Source: Nitrosotalea sp. (GTDB lineage: Archaea > Halobacteriota > Syntropharchaeia > Alkanophagales > Methanospirareceae). From it: a stretch of DNA of 29,376 nucleotides. The translations under genes and the position numbers were made by a program. Location: positions 1-29,376 of the forward strand of contig DYFG01000004.1 in NCBI GenBank assembly GCA_020725315.1, given 5' to 3'. The notes below the pieces were generated by a model, which saw only the letters and a list, made by a program, of their open reading frames with translations, was not told the origin of the DNA and made no database searches. Below are positions 21,421 through 29,376 of this stretch, piece by piece (position 1 is the stretch's first letter; every line of letters starts with the position of its first letter).

Positions 21421-24123
21421 CTAGCTCCTACTCTCCACTCCTATTGCTTCTCTTATCACTTCATCTATATCCACAACTTTCCCATACTCGCCTTTTGAAG
21501 GATCTACACTGTCATCGCCATATTTGAATTGCACAACGATCCCTTTTGTTTCCCTCACCGTTCCGTCATACTTTACTTCGAGGTCCTGTAGAGCATTGAT
21601 CAGTCGTCTCTGGAAATAGCCACTCTGAGAAGTACGAACCGCCGTGTCCACCAATGCTTCCCGACCCCCAATAGCATGGAAAAAGTATTCCGTTGGGGAC
21701 AAGCCATCCTTGAAAGAAGACCTTACGAAGCCATGAGCATCTGCACTGCGGTCGTCCGGTTTAAAGTGTGGTAGTGTCCTCCCCTGATATCCCCTCTTTA
21801 TCCTTTCTCCTCTAACCGATTGTTGACCGACACATGCTGCCATTTGCGTTAAATTCAGCATGGATCCCCTCGCCCCTGATTTTGCCATAAGTACACCGGG
21901 GTTCTCTATGCTGAGATACCGCTCTGCAATGATACCGGAATCATCTCGTGCGTGAGCAAGTTCCTGCATGATCAATAGTTCCAGCGTCTCCTCCAAGGTC
22001 CTCCCCGGCAAAGTTTCCAGCTCTCCTCCTTCATACGCTCGTATCAGCTCATCGACTTTCTTCTCAGCTTCGTGCACCGCCTCTTCTCTTATCAGCTCCT
22101 TCCCTTCCCTTGGGAGATCCTCATCGCTTATACCGAAGCTGAATCCCGTTTGTTTGATATAATTAATGGCAAGCCGTGAGACATTATTGATAAAGACCTT
22201 TGCAACCTCCTCCCTGTATTGTCTGAAAATCTTGTCAATTATTATTCCCTTGAACGAGCCTATCGCCCGCTCATCGATTACACCGCATAAGAGATTCCCT
22301 TCCTTTATTACGATATATGCCTCTCGTGAACAATTCTCCTTCTTACACCCCTCACCTCTCTCGATACACCTCGCACACATCTTTCCCCGGAATTGTAAAT
22401 TCAATTGCTTCGGTAATATCATGCTGAATATCTGTTTCCCTGTCCAATAACGAGAGAGGCGTACCTCCTCAAACCCCATACCTGATACCTCAGACCTCAC
22501 AGGGGATTCAAAGGTTCCTCCATACTCTCCTAAATCCTCAATATCTATTTTATATAAGATGTCCAGCACCTTTTCCTTTTCAAACCGCTTCTCTCCCCTC
22601 GTGAGTAAAAACACCCCGGTGATGTAGTCATGGATGCCACCTATTATAGGTCTGCCAAATCGGGGTGATATGATGTTTCGCTGCACTTCCATCAGTATCT
22701 TCGCCTCTGCTCTCGCTTCTTCTGTTTGCAACACATGCAGGTTCATCTCGTCGCCGTCATAATCCGCATTGTAGGGTGGACATACCGCAGGATTCAATCT
22801 GAATGTCCTCCCGGGCATTACCCTTACATAGTGCGCCATTATACTCAATCTATGCAGTGAGGGCTGCCTGTTGAAGAGCACAATGTCACCATCCTGGATA
22901 TGCCTTTCTACCCTCCATCCAATATCTAATTCCTCTGCTAATGCCTCATAATTGCTCTCTGTTACTTTTATCTTCCTCCCATCTACTCGTCTCACATAAT
23001 TCACACCCGGATGCTTTTTCCCCCTTTTTAAGGTTTCCCGCATCACATCAAGGTTCCTCTCGGTCACATTAACCGTGATTGTCAACTCCTTCGCGACCTC
23101 TTCAGGCACGCCAACTTCATCGATCTCAATATCGGGATCGGGAGAGATAACCGTTCGAGCGGAGAAATTCACTCTCTTCCCGGATAATGAACCTCTGAAC
23201 CTGCCTTCCTTTCCTTTTAATCGCTGTGAAATTGTCTTAAGCGGTCGACCGCTCCTATGTCGCGCTGGAGGGACCCCCGGAATTTCGTTATCAAAATAGG
23301 TGTTGACGTGGTACTGAAGAAGTTCCCATAGGTCTTCTATTATTAACTGCGGTGCACCTGCATCTCTATTCTCCATAAATCGTTGATTGATTCGTATGAT
23401 ATCCACCAATTTATGGGTAAGGTCATCTTCGCTCCGCTGCCCACTTTCTAATGTAATTGAAGGCCTGGCAGTTACGGGAGGAACTGGGAGGACAGTAAGG
23501 ACCATCCACTCAGGTCGTGCGTTCTCTGGGTCCATACCGAAAAGGAATACATCTTCGTCTGGTATTCGTTCAAGTCGCTCTCTTACATCAGTAGGCATTA
23601 ATCTGCGCTCTTTCCCGCCTTCGTCTATTTCTATATACGTGGTGGGTTTATCATATTTTATGAGGTTCTGGGGTTCACTGCAATACATGCAGACGCTACT
23701 CTTCGCCGCTTCCCTGAATACCTGCTTCACCACTTCGCCTACATCCGCCTGCCGCTCTTTCTGCCTTTTTATCTCTTCTAAAAACCTCTTCCGATCTTCT
23801 TCTCCCAGTACAACCCTGCTACATTTCCTACATGTTGCAGTTAGTATTCGGTGTATCAATTTAGCATATCCTACATGTATAACCGGTGCCTCGAGGTCGA
23901 TATGCCCGAAATGCCCCGGACATTCACCCATCCGACCACCGCAGGTCTTACACCGTAGCCCCGGATCAATAACTCCGATATGCTGATTGACCAACCCACG
24001 CTCTATCGGAAATCCATCTTCACCATAGGTATCAGGGGTTATTATCCTCGAAGCACTCATCTTTCTTATCTCTTTCGAGGACAACAACCCAAATTTTATC
24101 CCTTTTATCCTTTTCGCCCTCAT
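21421..24123 (-). CDS. rpoA1: DNA-directed RNA polymerase subunit A' (Rpo1N)
   Basis: N-terminal part of the largest subunit, 900 residues, carrying the active-site Mg2+ motif NADYDGDEMNLH (Asp 454, 456 and 458). The clamp zinc site is CKTCGGRMGECPGHFGHIDL near residue 57, with a second Cys cluster CARCIERGEGC. KRVNFSARTVISPDP and FNRQPSLHRLSIMAH are the expected conserved blocks; GYQGRTLPHFKPDDRSADAH and FVRSSFKDGLSPTEYFFHA complete the funnel/bridge-helix region. Intact. It starts one nt after the rpoB stop. Confidence 0.98.
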   Translation of the reverse strand: MRAKRIKGIKFGLLSSKEIRKMSASRIITPDTYGEDGFPIERGLVNQHIGVIDPGLRCKTCGGRMGECPGHFGHIDLEAPVIHVGYAKLIHRILTATCRKCSRVVLGEEDRKRFLEEIKRQKERQADVGEVVKQVFREAAKSSVCMYCSEPQNLIKYDKPTTYIEIDEGGKERRLMPTDVRERLERIPDEDVFLFGMDPENARPEWMVLTVLPVPPVTARPSITLESGQRSEDDLTHKLVDIIRINQRFMENRDAGAPQLIIEDLWELLQYHVNTYFDNEIPGVPPARHRSGRPLKTISQRLKGKEGRFRGSLSGKRVNFSARTVISPDPDIEIDEVGVPEEVAKELTITVNVTERNLDVMRETLKRGKKHPGVNYVRRVDGRKIKVTESNYEALAEELDIGWRVERHIQDGDIVLFNRQPSLHRLSIMAHYVRVMPGRTFRLNPAVCPPYNADYDGDEMNLHVLQTEEARAEAKILMEVQRNIISPRFGRPIIGGIHDYITGVFLLTRGEKRFEKEKVLDILYKIDIEDLGEYGGTFESPVRSEVSGMGFEEVRLSRYWTGKQIFSMILPKQLNLQFRGKMCARCIERGEGCKKENCSREAYIVIKEGNLLCGVIDERAIGSFKGIIIDKIFRQYREEVAKVFINNVSRLAINYIKQTGFSFGISDEDLPREGKELIREEAVHEAEKKVDELIRAYEGGELETLPGRTLEETLELLIMQELAHARDDSGIIAERYLSIENPGVLMAKSGARGSMLNLTQMAACVGQQSVRGERIKRGYQGRTLPHFKPDDRSADAHGFVRSSFKDGLSPTEYFFHAIGGREALVDTAVRTSQSGYFQRRLINALQDLEVKYDGTVRETKGIVVQFKYGDDSVDPSKGEYGKVVDIDEVIREAIGVESRS

Positions 24124-24124
24124 C

Positions 24125-27100
24125 TTAGACCGCCTCTTCTAAGTCCAGTCTCGGAGCAATGCACATCGCTTTCATCTCATCAAGAAGGAGCTTGAATGCA
24201 TAACTCATCTCCACCGGGTATATATCGGTATCCGCACCACAATTTGGGCAATAGGCCGAGCCTGTCTTTATATCACGACAGGCAATCATACCACAACTCC
24301 CGCATACCAGCTCAACGACCTTGTCAGATTCGTCCAATAACCTGTCTTTGAGCGATATCGCAGCACCATACCCAATGAGGACATCTCTTTCCATCTCACC
24401 AAAACGAAGCCCCCCCTCTCTTGCTTTCCCCTCCGTAGGTTGTCTCGTTAATATTTGCACGGGACCTCTCGCGCGTGCATGCATCTTAGCTGAGACGAGA
24501 TGGTATAACTTCTGATAATATGCCACTCCTATAAACACATCAGCCTCTATCTTCTCTCCTGTTCTCCCATCCCACATCGGTTCTCTCCCGGTGGGCGAGT
24601 ACCCAGCACGCTCAAGTGCAGCTCTTAACTCTTCTTCTGGTTCACCGAAGAACGCAGTTCCATCTATATATCTCCCCTCTAATGCACCCGCTTTCGCACC
24701 GATCATCTCCAACACGTGCCCCACGGTCATCCTTGAGGGAATGGCATGGGGGTTTATAATCATATCAGGGACGATTCCGTCTACCGTAAATGGCAGATCT
24801 TCAGGTGGTACAATTAATCCGACAACTCCCTTCTGTCCATGCCTGGATGCGAACTTGTCTCCTATCTCAGGAATCTTCTGCTCCCGTACAGAGACTTTAA
24901 CTAATCGTCTGTTGCTACTTGATTCCATGAGATCTACCGAATCTACGACCCCACGCTCGTTGGGACGAGTGCAAATAGAAGTATCTCTTCTCTCTAAAGG
25001 ACTTAAAAGCTCCGTAGTTTCTTCTAAAAACCTCGGTGGGCTGGTCTTCCCGATCAACACATCATTTGGTGCTACTTCGGTCTCTGAATTGATGATACCG
25101 TCCTCGTCAAGTTGTTTATACGCTTCATGACTCCTCACCCCTACAATCTCCATATCCGGTATCTCAAATCTGTCCTCCTCCCCGCCCGGATACCTCATCT
25201 CCTCCCCTTCGTACGTTCTGAAGAAATGACTCCTGCCTAATCCTCTGTCTACTGCAGCTCGATTCAAGATCAATGCATCTTCCATATTATATCCTTCGTA
25301 GCTTAAAACCGCGACGACAAAGTTCTGCCCTGCGGGTCTTTTATCATGGAGAATAAGGTCCGCAGTTCGTGTTTTTACTAAAGGCTTCTGCGGATCAGGC
25401 AAAAGATGCAATCGGGTATCAGCACGAGCTTTATAATTCGCAGTCGAAAGACCTAAAGACTGCTTCAGCATAGCGGCACCCATCGTATTACGGGGTGAGG
25501 AATTATGGTCAGGGTAGGGTATCAAACCGGCAACAACGCCTAAGATCAACGAAGGGTCTATCTCGAGGTGGGTATATTCACCTCCATCTGCTTTTGTTAA
25601 ATCAGATTCGTACAGCGCTATCAGTGCATTCTCCTCCTCTTCTGCGTCGAGATACTCTATCACTCCTTCTTTCACCAGGTCATCAAAATCTATCTCACCT
25701 TCTATCAGTTTTCTGATATGTAATTCAGTAACCAGAGGCTTACCATTCTTCACTATGATAACTGGTCTTCTCGCTCTTCCCCTATCAGAGTTTATTATGA
25801 TATCTCTCCCGTCCTTATAGTACGCGATGTTCACCTGGGAGGATATCTCTCCTCCCCTTCGTTTCCTTCTCACCTCTTCCACAAATCTCTCAGGCTCGGT
25901 GTGGAACCCCACGAGGTCACCGTTCACGAAGACGCGAATCTTCTTTTCGGCACTTATCGCCAAGGAACGAGCAGGAGGAATAACACCAAGTTCGTATAAG
26001 ATGTTTTTAAAGCTCCTCTCGACTACTCCCACTGATATCTCAACCAGCTGTGAAAAATTCTTTACCAATCCACAATTTGGACCTTCTGGCGTCTCACTGG
26101 GGCAGATTTTTCCCCACTGGGTAGGATGTAAGTCACGAGCTTCAAAATGAGGCTGAGACCTTGAAAGTGGAGAAATTATCCTCCTCAGATGGCTCACGGT
26201 GGATACATAATTACTTCGCTCCAAGAGTTGCGAGACACCAGCTCTACCCCCCACCCAGTTTCCGGTTGCGAGTGCATGCATTATTCGTTCCGTAAGCACA
26301 TCAGAACGAATTGCAGTTGCGATTTTTAGTTCCCGGCTTCGCATATGTGCACGTTCCAATTGATACCGCATATCACGGACGAGTTTTGTAAATGAGACCC
26401 TGAAAAGGTCTTCCATCAGGTCTCCTGCGAGCTTTAATCTCTTATTTGCGTAATGATCTTTGTCATCCTCGCCTCTCTTTCCTAAATAAAGCTCATAACA
26501 TGATTCCGCCATTCTCCCAAGGAAATGTGCCTTAGCAATCCTGTCATCAAGATGTGGAAGGAAATAGCGGTCTAAGATATAATTAATGCGCTTCTCTCGA
26601 TACTCCCTTGCCTGCGTAGGTGCGATTTTACGACCCAGGGTATCTATTGCTTCTTCCTGTGTAAGCACCTTGCCCTCTTCTATATTTCCTTTGATGTGCT
26701 CTTGTATCTTAGGGTCATCAGAGACGGCTTTTAGTATCACTTCACCGCTTTCGAGCCCTAACGCTCGCATAAGTGTCACAAACTCTATTTTTCGTCCCAC
26801 TGCGGGGAAAGATACCTCCAGTATGTCTTTTTTACTTATCTCTACCCTTATCGGGACTCTGAATCCTTGTTTAAGGGAAAAGACTTTTGAAACCACATTT
26901 TTACTCCCGTATTTCTCCTCGAAATTAACAAAAAGCCTATTTGGTGTGAGATCTTCGAGCGTGATGATCACATGCTCTGAACCATTGATGATGAAATAGC
27001 CACCTGGGTCGAGAGGGTCTTCACCAGCTTCTCTTTTCAACCATTCTTCATATTCCTCGTCAGAAAGGGTTCTCCCTATCTTCTCCTCACAAACCTCTTT

Positions 27101-27517
27101 AGATAGATTGCATCTCTTTGATTTCAACATAATGGGTATCTCGCCGATTTCAACTTCTTTCTCCTCACTCTCTACCTCTTTCTCGCCGTTTTCGTATTTT
27201 CTCACGAGCTGCATGTGAAAATAGATCGGGGCAGCATAGTTTAGATTCCTCAACCTCGCTTGTGAGGGAAAGATTTCTTCGTAAGAACCATCTGCTTCCC
27301 GAGCTTTAGGATTGCCCACGCTTATTTTGCCGAACTTCACCCCCAGGTTATACTTGCCCCGTTCATCCTCACCGCCGATGGAGGTCACTATCTCTGACTG
27401 CTCCTCTACTACTTTCTGCATGCCCTCCTCGAGGAAGTAATTGAACGAATCAAGTTGATGCTGTGCTATTTTTTTCCTTTTTAAATATGCTTTTGAAAGA
27501 ACACCCACGTCTAACAT
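24125..27517 (-). CDS. rpoB: DNA-directed RNA polymerase subunit B, unsplit (Rpo2)
   Basis: Second-largest subunit, 1,130 residues in one chain covering both halves that are separate B'' and B' genes in many euryarchaeal methanogens. N-terminal blocks include ADGSYEEIFPSQARLRNLNY and GYFIINGSEHVIITLEDLTP. The middle has HLRRIISPLSRSQPHFEARD with CPSETPEGPNCGLVKNF. C-terminal blocks are EIGDKFASRHGQKGVVG, PDMIINPHAIPSRMTVGHVLE, and the zinc site CGSCGMIACRDIKTGSAYCP-NCG. A GGTGG site precedes the ATG, which is 12 nt after the rpoH stop. Intact, no intein. Confidence 0.98.
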   Translation of the reverse strand: MLDVGVLSKAYLKRKKIAQHQLDSFNYFLEEGMQKVVEEQSEIVTSIGGEDERGKYNLGVKFGKISVGNPKAREADGSYEEIFPSQARLRNLNYAAPIYFHMQLVRKYENGEKEVESEEKEVEIGEIPIMLKSKRCNLSKEVCEEKIGRTLSDEEYEEWLKREAGEDPLDPGGYFIINGSEHVIITLEDLTPNRLFVNFEEKYGSKNVVSKVFSLKQGFRVPIRVEISKKDILEVSFPAVGRKIEFVTLMRALGLESGEVILKAVSDDPKIQEHIKGNIEEGKVLTQEEAIDTLGRKIAPTQAREYREKRINYILDRYFLPHLDDRIAKAHFLGRMAESCYELYLGKRGEDDKDHYANKRLKLAGDLMEDLFRVSFTKLVRDMRYQLERAHMRSRELKIATAIRSDVLTERIMHALATGNWVGGRAGVSQLLERSNYVSTVSHLRRIISPLSRSQPHFEARDLHPTQWGKICPSETPEGPNCGLVKNFSQLVEISVGVVERSFKNILYELGVIPPARSLAISAEKKIRVFVNGDLVGFHTEPERFVEEVRRKRRGGEISSQVNIAYYKDGRDIIINSDRGRARRPVIIVKNGKPLVTELHIRKLIEGEIDFDDLVKEGVIEYLDAEEEENALIALYESDLTKADGGEYTHLEIDPSLILGVVAGLIPYPDHNSSPRNTMGAAMLKQSLGLSTANYKARADTRLHLLPDPQKPLVKTRTADLILHDKRPAGQNFVVAVLSYEGYNMEDALILNRAAVDRGLGRSHFFRTYEGEEMRYPGGEEDRFEIPDMEIVGVRSHEAYKQLDEDGIINSETEVAPNDVLIGKTSPPRFLEETTELLSPLERRDTSICTRPNERGVVDSVDLMESSSNRRLVKVSVREQKIPEIGDKFASRHGQKGVVGLIVPPEDLPFTVDGIVPDMIINPHAIPSRMTVGHVLEMIGAKAGALEGRYIDGTAFFGEPEEELRAALERAGYSPTGREPMWDGRTGEKIEADVFIGVAYYQKLYHLVSAKMHARARGPVQILTRQPTEGKAREGGLRFGEMERDVLIGYGAAISLKDRLLDESDKVVELVCGSCGMIACRDIKTGSAYCPNCGADTDIYPVEMSYAFKLLLDEMKAMCIAPRLDLEEAV

Positions 27518-27529
27518 ACCGCATCCACC

Positions 27530-27772
27530 CTATTCTATAACCAGTCGGTAAGATAAAGATTTTCCCGCTGTTCTACTTCTCCGCGTTATCCTCACGACAT
27601 CCCCCACTTCTGCTTTTATCTCCTTTATAACCGGGTCAGATTTCTTGATCTTAGGCAGTTGTTCCTTTTGTAGTTTATACTTATCCAAAAGCGCTGCTGC
27701 TTCTCTCTCTTCCAGTATCTCATGCTTGGGCACTAACTCATGTTCAAGTATCGAAAACTTTCCCTTCTTCAT
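27530..27772 (-). CDS. rpoH: DNA-directed RNA polymerase subunit H (Rpo5)
   Basis: 80-residue homologue of the C-terminal domain of eukaryotic RPB5, part of the lower jaw of the polymerase. The pattern LEHELVPKHEILEEREAAAL, DKYKLQKEQLPKIKKSDPVI and DVVRITRRSRTAGKSLSYRL is the full family signature. First protein gene of the polymerase operon. Its ATG is 17 nt downstream of the tRNA-Lys gene. Confidence 0.97.
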   Translation of the reverse strand: MKKGKFSILEHELVPKHEILEEREAAALLDKYKLQKEQLPKIKKSDPVIKEIKAEVGDVVRITRRSRTAGKSLSYRLVIE

Positions 27773-27789
27773 CTGCTATAACGTTACGA

Positions 27790-27863
27790 CGGGCTCGACG
27801 GGATTTGAACCCGCGGCCGACGGGTTAAAAGCCCGCTGCTCTACCGTTCTGAGCTACGAGCCC
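27790..27863 (-). tRNA. tRNA-Lys (anticodon UUU)
   Basis: A complete cloverleaf of 74 nt: acceptor GGGCTCG/CGAGCCC, D stem GCTC/GAGC, anticodon stem GCGGG/CCCGT with loop CTTTTAA (anticodon TTT), variable loop of five, T stem GCGGG/CCCGT with TTCAAAT loop, discriminator G. CCA is not encoded and there is no intron. It lies two nt after the pncC stop and 17 nt before rpoH. Confidence 0.97.
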
Positions 27864-27865
27864 TT

Positions 27866-28345
27866 TTACTTCTCCTTCCCGGTAAGGATAGCCCTTTTAA
27901 GCATCTTAAGAGCAGCATCAGCCGCCTCGTGCTTGTTCCCCGCTCTATCCTTGTGGAAGATGTGCTCCTCGTGATATACGTAATCTTTTGTTGCCAGTGC
28001 TATATAAACTAATCCGACCGGTTTGTCTGGTGTCCCCCCGGCGGGTCCAGCAATGCCCGTAGTTGCAATGCCGATATCACTATCCAGTAGCGCTCTAATA
28101 CCGTTCGCCATCTCCCTCGCGCATTCTGCACTTACCGCACCTTTCTCTTCCAACGTTTTCTTAGCTACGTGCAGGAGTTTCTCCTTTACTTCGTCTGCGT
28201 ACGCGATTACACCGCCTTTATAGTAATCAGAGCTACCTGAGACGTTTGTTATTCTATGGGCTACCAGTCCACCGGTGCACGACTCAGCGAGGGCTAAAGT
28301 GAGCCCTCTTCTTCGTAATTCATCGCCGATCTCTTCTTCTATCAT
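27866..28345 (-). CDS. pncC: CinA C-terminal-domain protein / nicotinamide-nucleotide amidohydrolase
   Basis: 159-residue stand-alone CinA-C domain. Known members (PncC) deamidate nicotinamide mononucleotide to nicotinate mononucleotide in NAD salvage. Motifs: LALAESCTGGLVAHRIT with the catalytic Ser-Cys-Thr-Gly-Gly, SDYYKGGVIAYADEVKEKLL, GAVSAECAREMANGIR, and IGIATTGIAGPAGGTPDKPV. Full length and intact. It is upstream of tRNA-Lys and rpoH on the same strand, so it may head the polymerase transcript. Confidence 0.93.
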   Translation of the reverse strand: MIEEEIGDELRRRGLTLALAESCTGGLVAHRITNVSGSSDYYKGGVIAYADEVKEKLLHVAKKTLEEKGAVSAECAREMANGIRALLDSDIGIATTGIAGPAGGTPDKPVGLVYIALATKDYVYHEEHIFHKDRAGNKHEAADAALKMLKRAILTGKEK

Positions 28346-28434
28346 CTCTAATCCAGTATAACATTATCCATAAAAATAAAGTAAAGAGAGGAAAGTAGAA
28401 CGATATGGAGGTGCACGTAAGATTTTTACCGCTC

Positions 28435-28454
28435 TATGCTATGCTATGCTATGC
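28435..28454. repeat. (TATGC)4 microsatellite at the 3' end of the PUA gene
   Basis: Four perfect tandem copies of TATGC. On the minus strand the repeat encodes the last residues of the PUA protein and contains its stop codon (28444-28446), so copy-number change would alter the C-terminus. Confidence 0.9.
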
Positions 28455-28902
28455 CATACCTTACCTTTACTGCTACGCCGTGCTTAAAGCTTTTTAGCTC
28501 CTCACCTGCTAACATGGCCTTTCCCGTTGCAAGCAGTCTATCCTTTTCATCCACTACGATAACCTCATCATACGCTCTTATGGCTGGGTCCGCGTCGAGT
28601 ACGTGTTTACAAAACGCAGTTCCTCCTTTTCTTATAAATTCGCTGCTCTCTTCATTCATGACAACCCTCAGCCCCGGATAGTTCAGGAATCGATGCAGCC
28701 TTTGCGCTCCTTCTATGCTCAGTGTGAGCAGCCCATCAAAACTCCTTAGAGTAGCTATTCGCTTTTCGTTCTCTTTTATCTGTGATATTCGCCTCGTCTT
28801 TGAGAGAACAAAGTCTACGTTGTCAGGGAAGAGGATTTCTCCTGCTCCTTTTCCAAACTGAAAGTCCGCGATAATCCTCGCCTTTCTTAGTAGATTCTCC
28901 AT
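28444..28902 (-). CDS. PUA-domain RNA-binding protein, archaeosine-transglycosylase-like C2-PUA form
   Basis: 152 residues: an N-terminal domain (RKARIIADFQFGKGAGEILF, ISQIKENEKRIATLRSFDGL) followed by a PUA domain (LRVVMNEESSEFIRKGGTAF, AYDEVIVVDEKDRLLATGKA, FKHGVAVKVR). This two-domain layout is that of the C-terminal part of archaeal tRNA-guanine transglycosylase, found also as separate small proteins. It probably binds tRNA or rRNA; the exact target is unknown. It diverges from the RNase P gene to its right. The C-terminal residues fall in a TATGC microsatellite. Confidence 0.88.
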   Translation of the reverse strand: MENLLRKARIIADFQFGKGAGEILFPDNVDFVLSKTRRISQIKENEKRIATLRSFDGLLTLSIEGAQRLHRFLNYPGLRVVMNEESSEFIRKGGTAFCKHVLDADPAIRAYDEVIVVDEKDRLLATGKAMLAGEELKSFKHGVAVKVRYGIA

Positions 28903-28960
28903 CCTCTGTTTATTATTGATATTTTAAACTCCCTTTCTTATTTAAGAACGTTTTTTTAGG

Positions 28961-29293
28961 ATGATGAGACGAAAGAGACGGAGAGAGGATATCGCAGTGC
29001 AGCGTATAGAACGGCTCTTTGAACTGGCGGAGGCAGCAGCGAAGGAGGATCAAGACCTGCGAAGTGACCGATATGTTCAGCTTGCCCGCACGATTGGGAT
29101 GCGATACCGGGTGCGAATACCTCGAAAGCTCAAGATACAGCTTTGCAAGGGTTGTTATGCGCTCTTAATCCCAGGAAAAAACACACGAGTTCGTCTCAGG
29201 GAGGAATATATCACGACAACGTGTTTGAGATGCGGGATGGAGATGAGACGCCCGTATAAAGCGCCACGAGCGCCATCGTCGAGGAGGAAATAG
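28961..29293 (+). CDS. rnp4: Ribonuclease P protein component 4 (Rpp21/Rpr2 family)
   Basis: 110-residue protein subunit of archaeal RNase P, which matures tRNA 5' ends. RIERLFELAEAA and DRYVQLARTIGMRYRVRIPR form the N-terminal helices; the zinc ribbon is CKGC, then 30-odd residues to CLRC. The tail is basic (RPYKAPRAPSSRRK). It may start at ATG 28961 or the adjacent ATG 28964; a TTATTTAAG box lies about 25 nt upstream, fitting a leaderless or near-leaderless message. Positions 29294-29376 hold no recognisable gene. Confidence 0.94.
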   Translation: MMRRKRRREDIAVQRIERLFELAEAAAKEDQDLRSDRYVQLARTIGMRYRVRIPRKLKIQLCKGCYALLIPGKNTRVRLREEYITTTCLRCGMEMRRPYKAPRAPSSRRK

Positions 29294-29376
29294 CAGATCC
29301 GCTGTTATCCACGTATTTGTAAATTACCGTCCTTTCTCTTCTCACTTTACTACTTCCTTCATTATCTCAAACGCTT

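Overview
The window is archaeal chromosomal DNA, most likely from a euryarchaeon. The evidence is the order rpoH-rpoB-rpoA'-rpoA''-rpl30e-nusA-rps12-rps7, a two-KH archaeal NusA, Pth2, an Rpp21-type RNase P protein, a surface protein with a PGF-CTERM-like tail, GGTGA/GGAGG ribosome-binding sites and TATA-type promoter boxes. A DUF2119-like protein and the general style suggest a methanogen or methanotroph relative (ANME-1-like), but no metabolic marker gene is present, so the lineage is an inference. RpoB is one unsplit chain.

Left part (1-4.4 kb): a membrane protein entering from the left edge; a clan AA aspartic protease gene broken by one extra base inside its catalytic triplet; a signal-peptide/PGF-CTERM surface protein apparently split by a decayed IS630-type transposase; then intact valS on the minus strand.

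Accessory block (4.5-17.4 kb): a split P-loop ATPase plus TPR partner; pth2; a DUF2119/M14-like protein; a secreted lamin-tail plus phospholipase-D-type protein; a large restriction-modification fusion carrying both a frameshift and an in-frame TAG; a YwgA/SocA-like fragment; dinB (Y-family polymerase). On the minus strand follows a compact AT-rich three-gene cassette: DUF1599/NMAD1 protein, HIT-family protein, and a terpene-cyclase-like alpha/alpha toroid with a membrane tail. It sits directly against the first ~35 codons of a truncated thymidylate-kinase-like gene. This cassette is the best candidate for an undescribed system.

Housekeeping block (17.4-29.3 kb): a small winged-helix protein and a TRAM protein, then the ribosomal-protein/RNA-polymerase cluster transcribed leftwards, headed by rpoH, tRNA-Lys(UUU) and pncC. 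A PUA-domain protein (minus) and RNase P component 4 (plus) diverge at the right end.

Three copies of a modular palindromic repeat lie at 3' ends of genes (pth2, TRAM, rpl30e). The rpl30e copy is translated and supplies the protein's last residues. NusA lacks an ATG/GTG/TTG at its conserved N-terminus and probably starts at a non-standard codon. Lesions are concentrated in the left 17 kb, while the housekeeping block has no frameshift, which argues for genuine decay of accessory genes rather than poor sequence.
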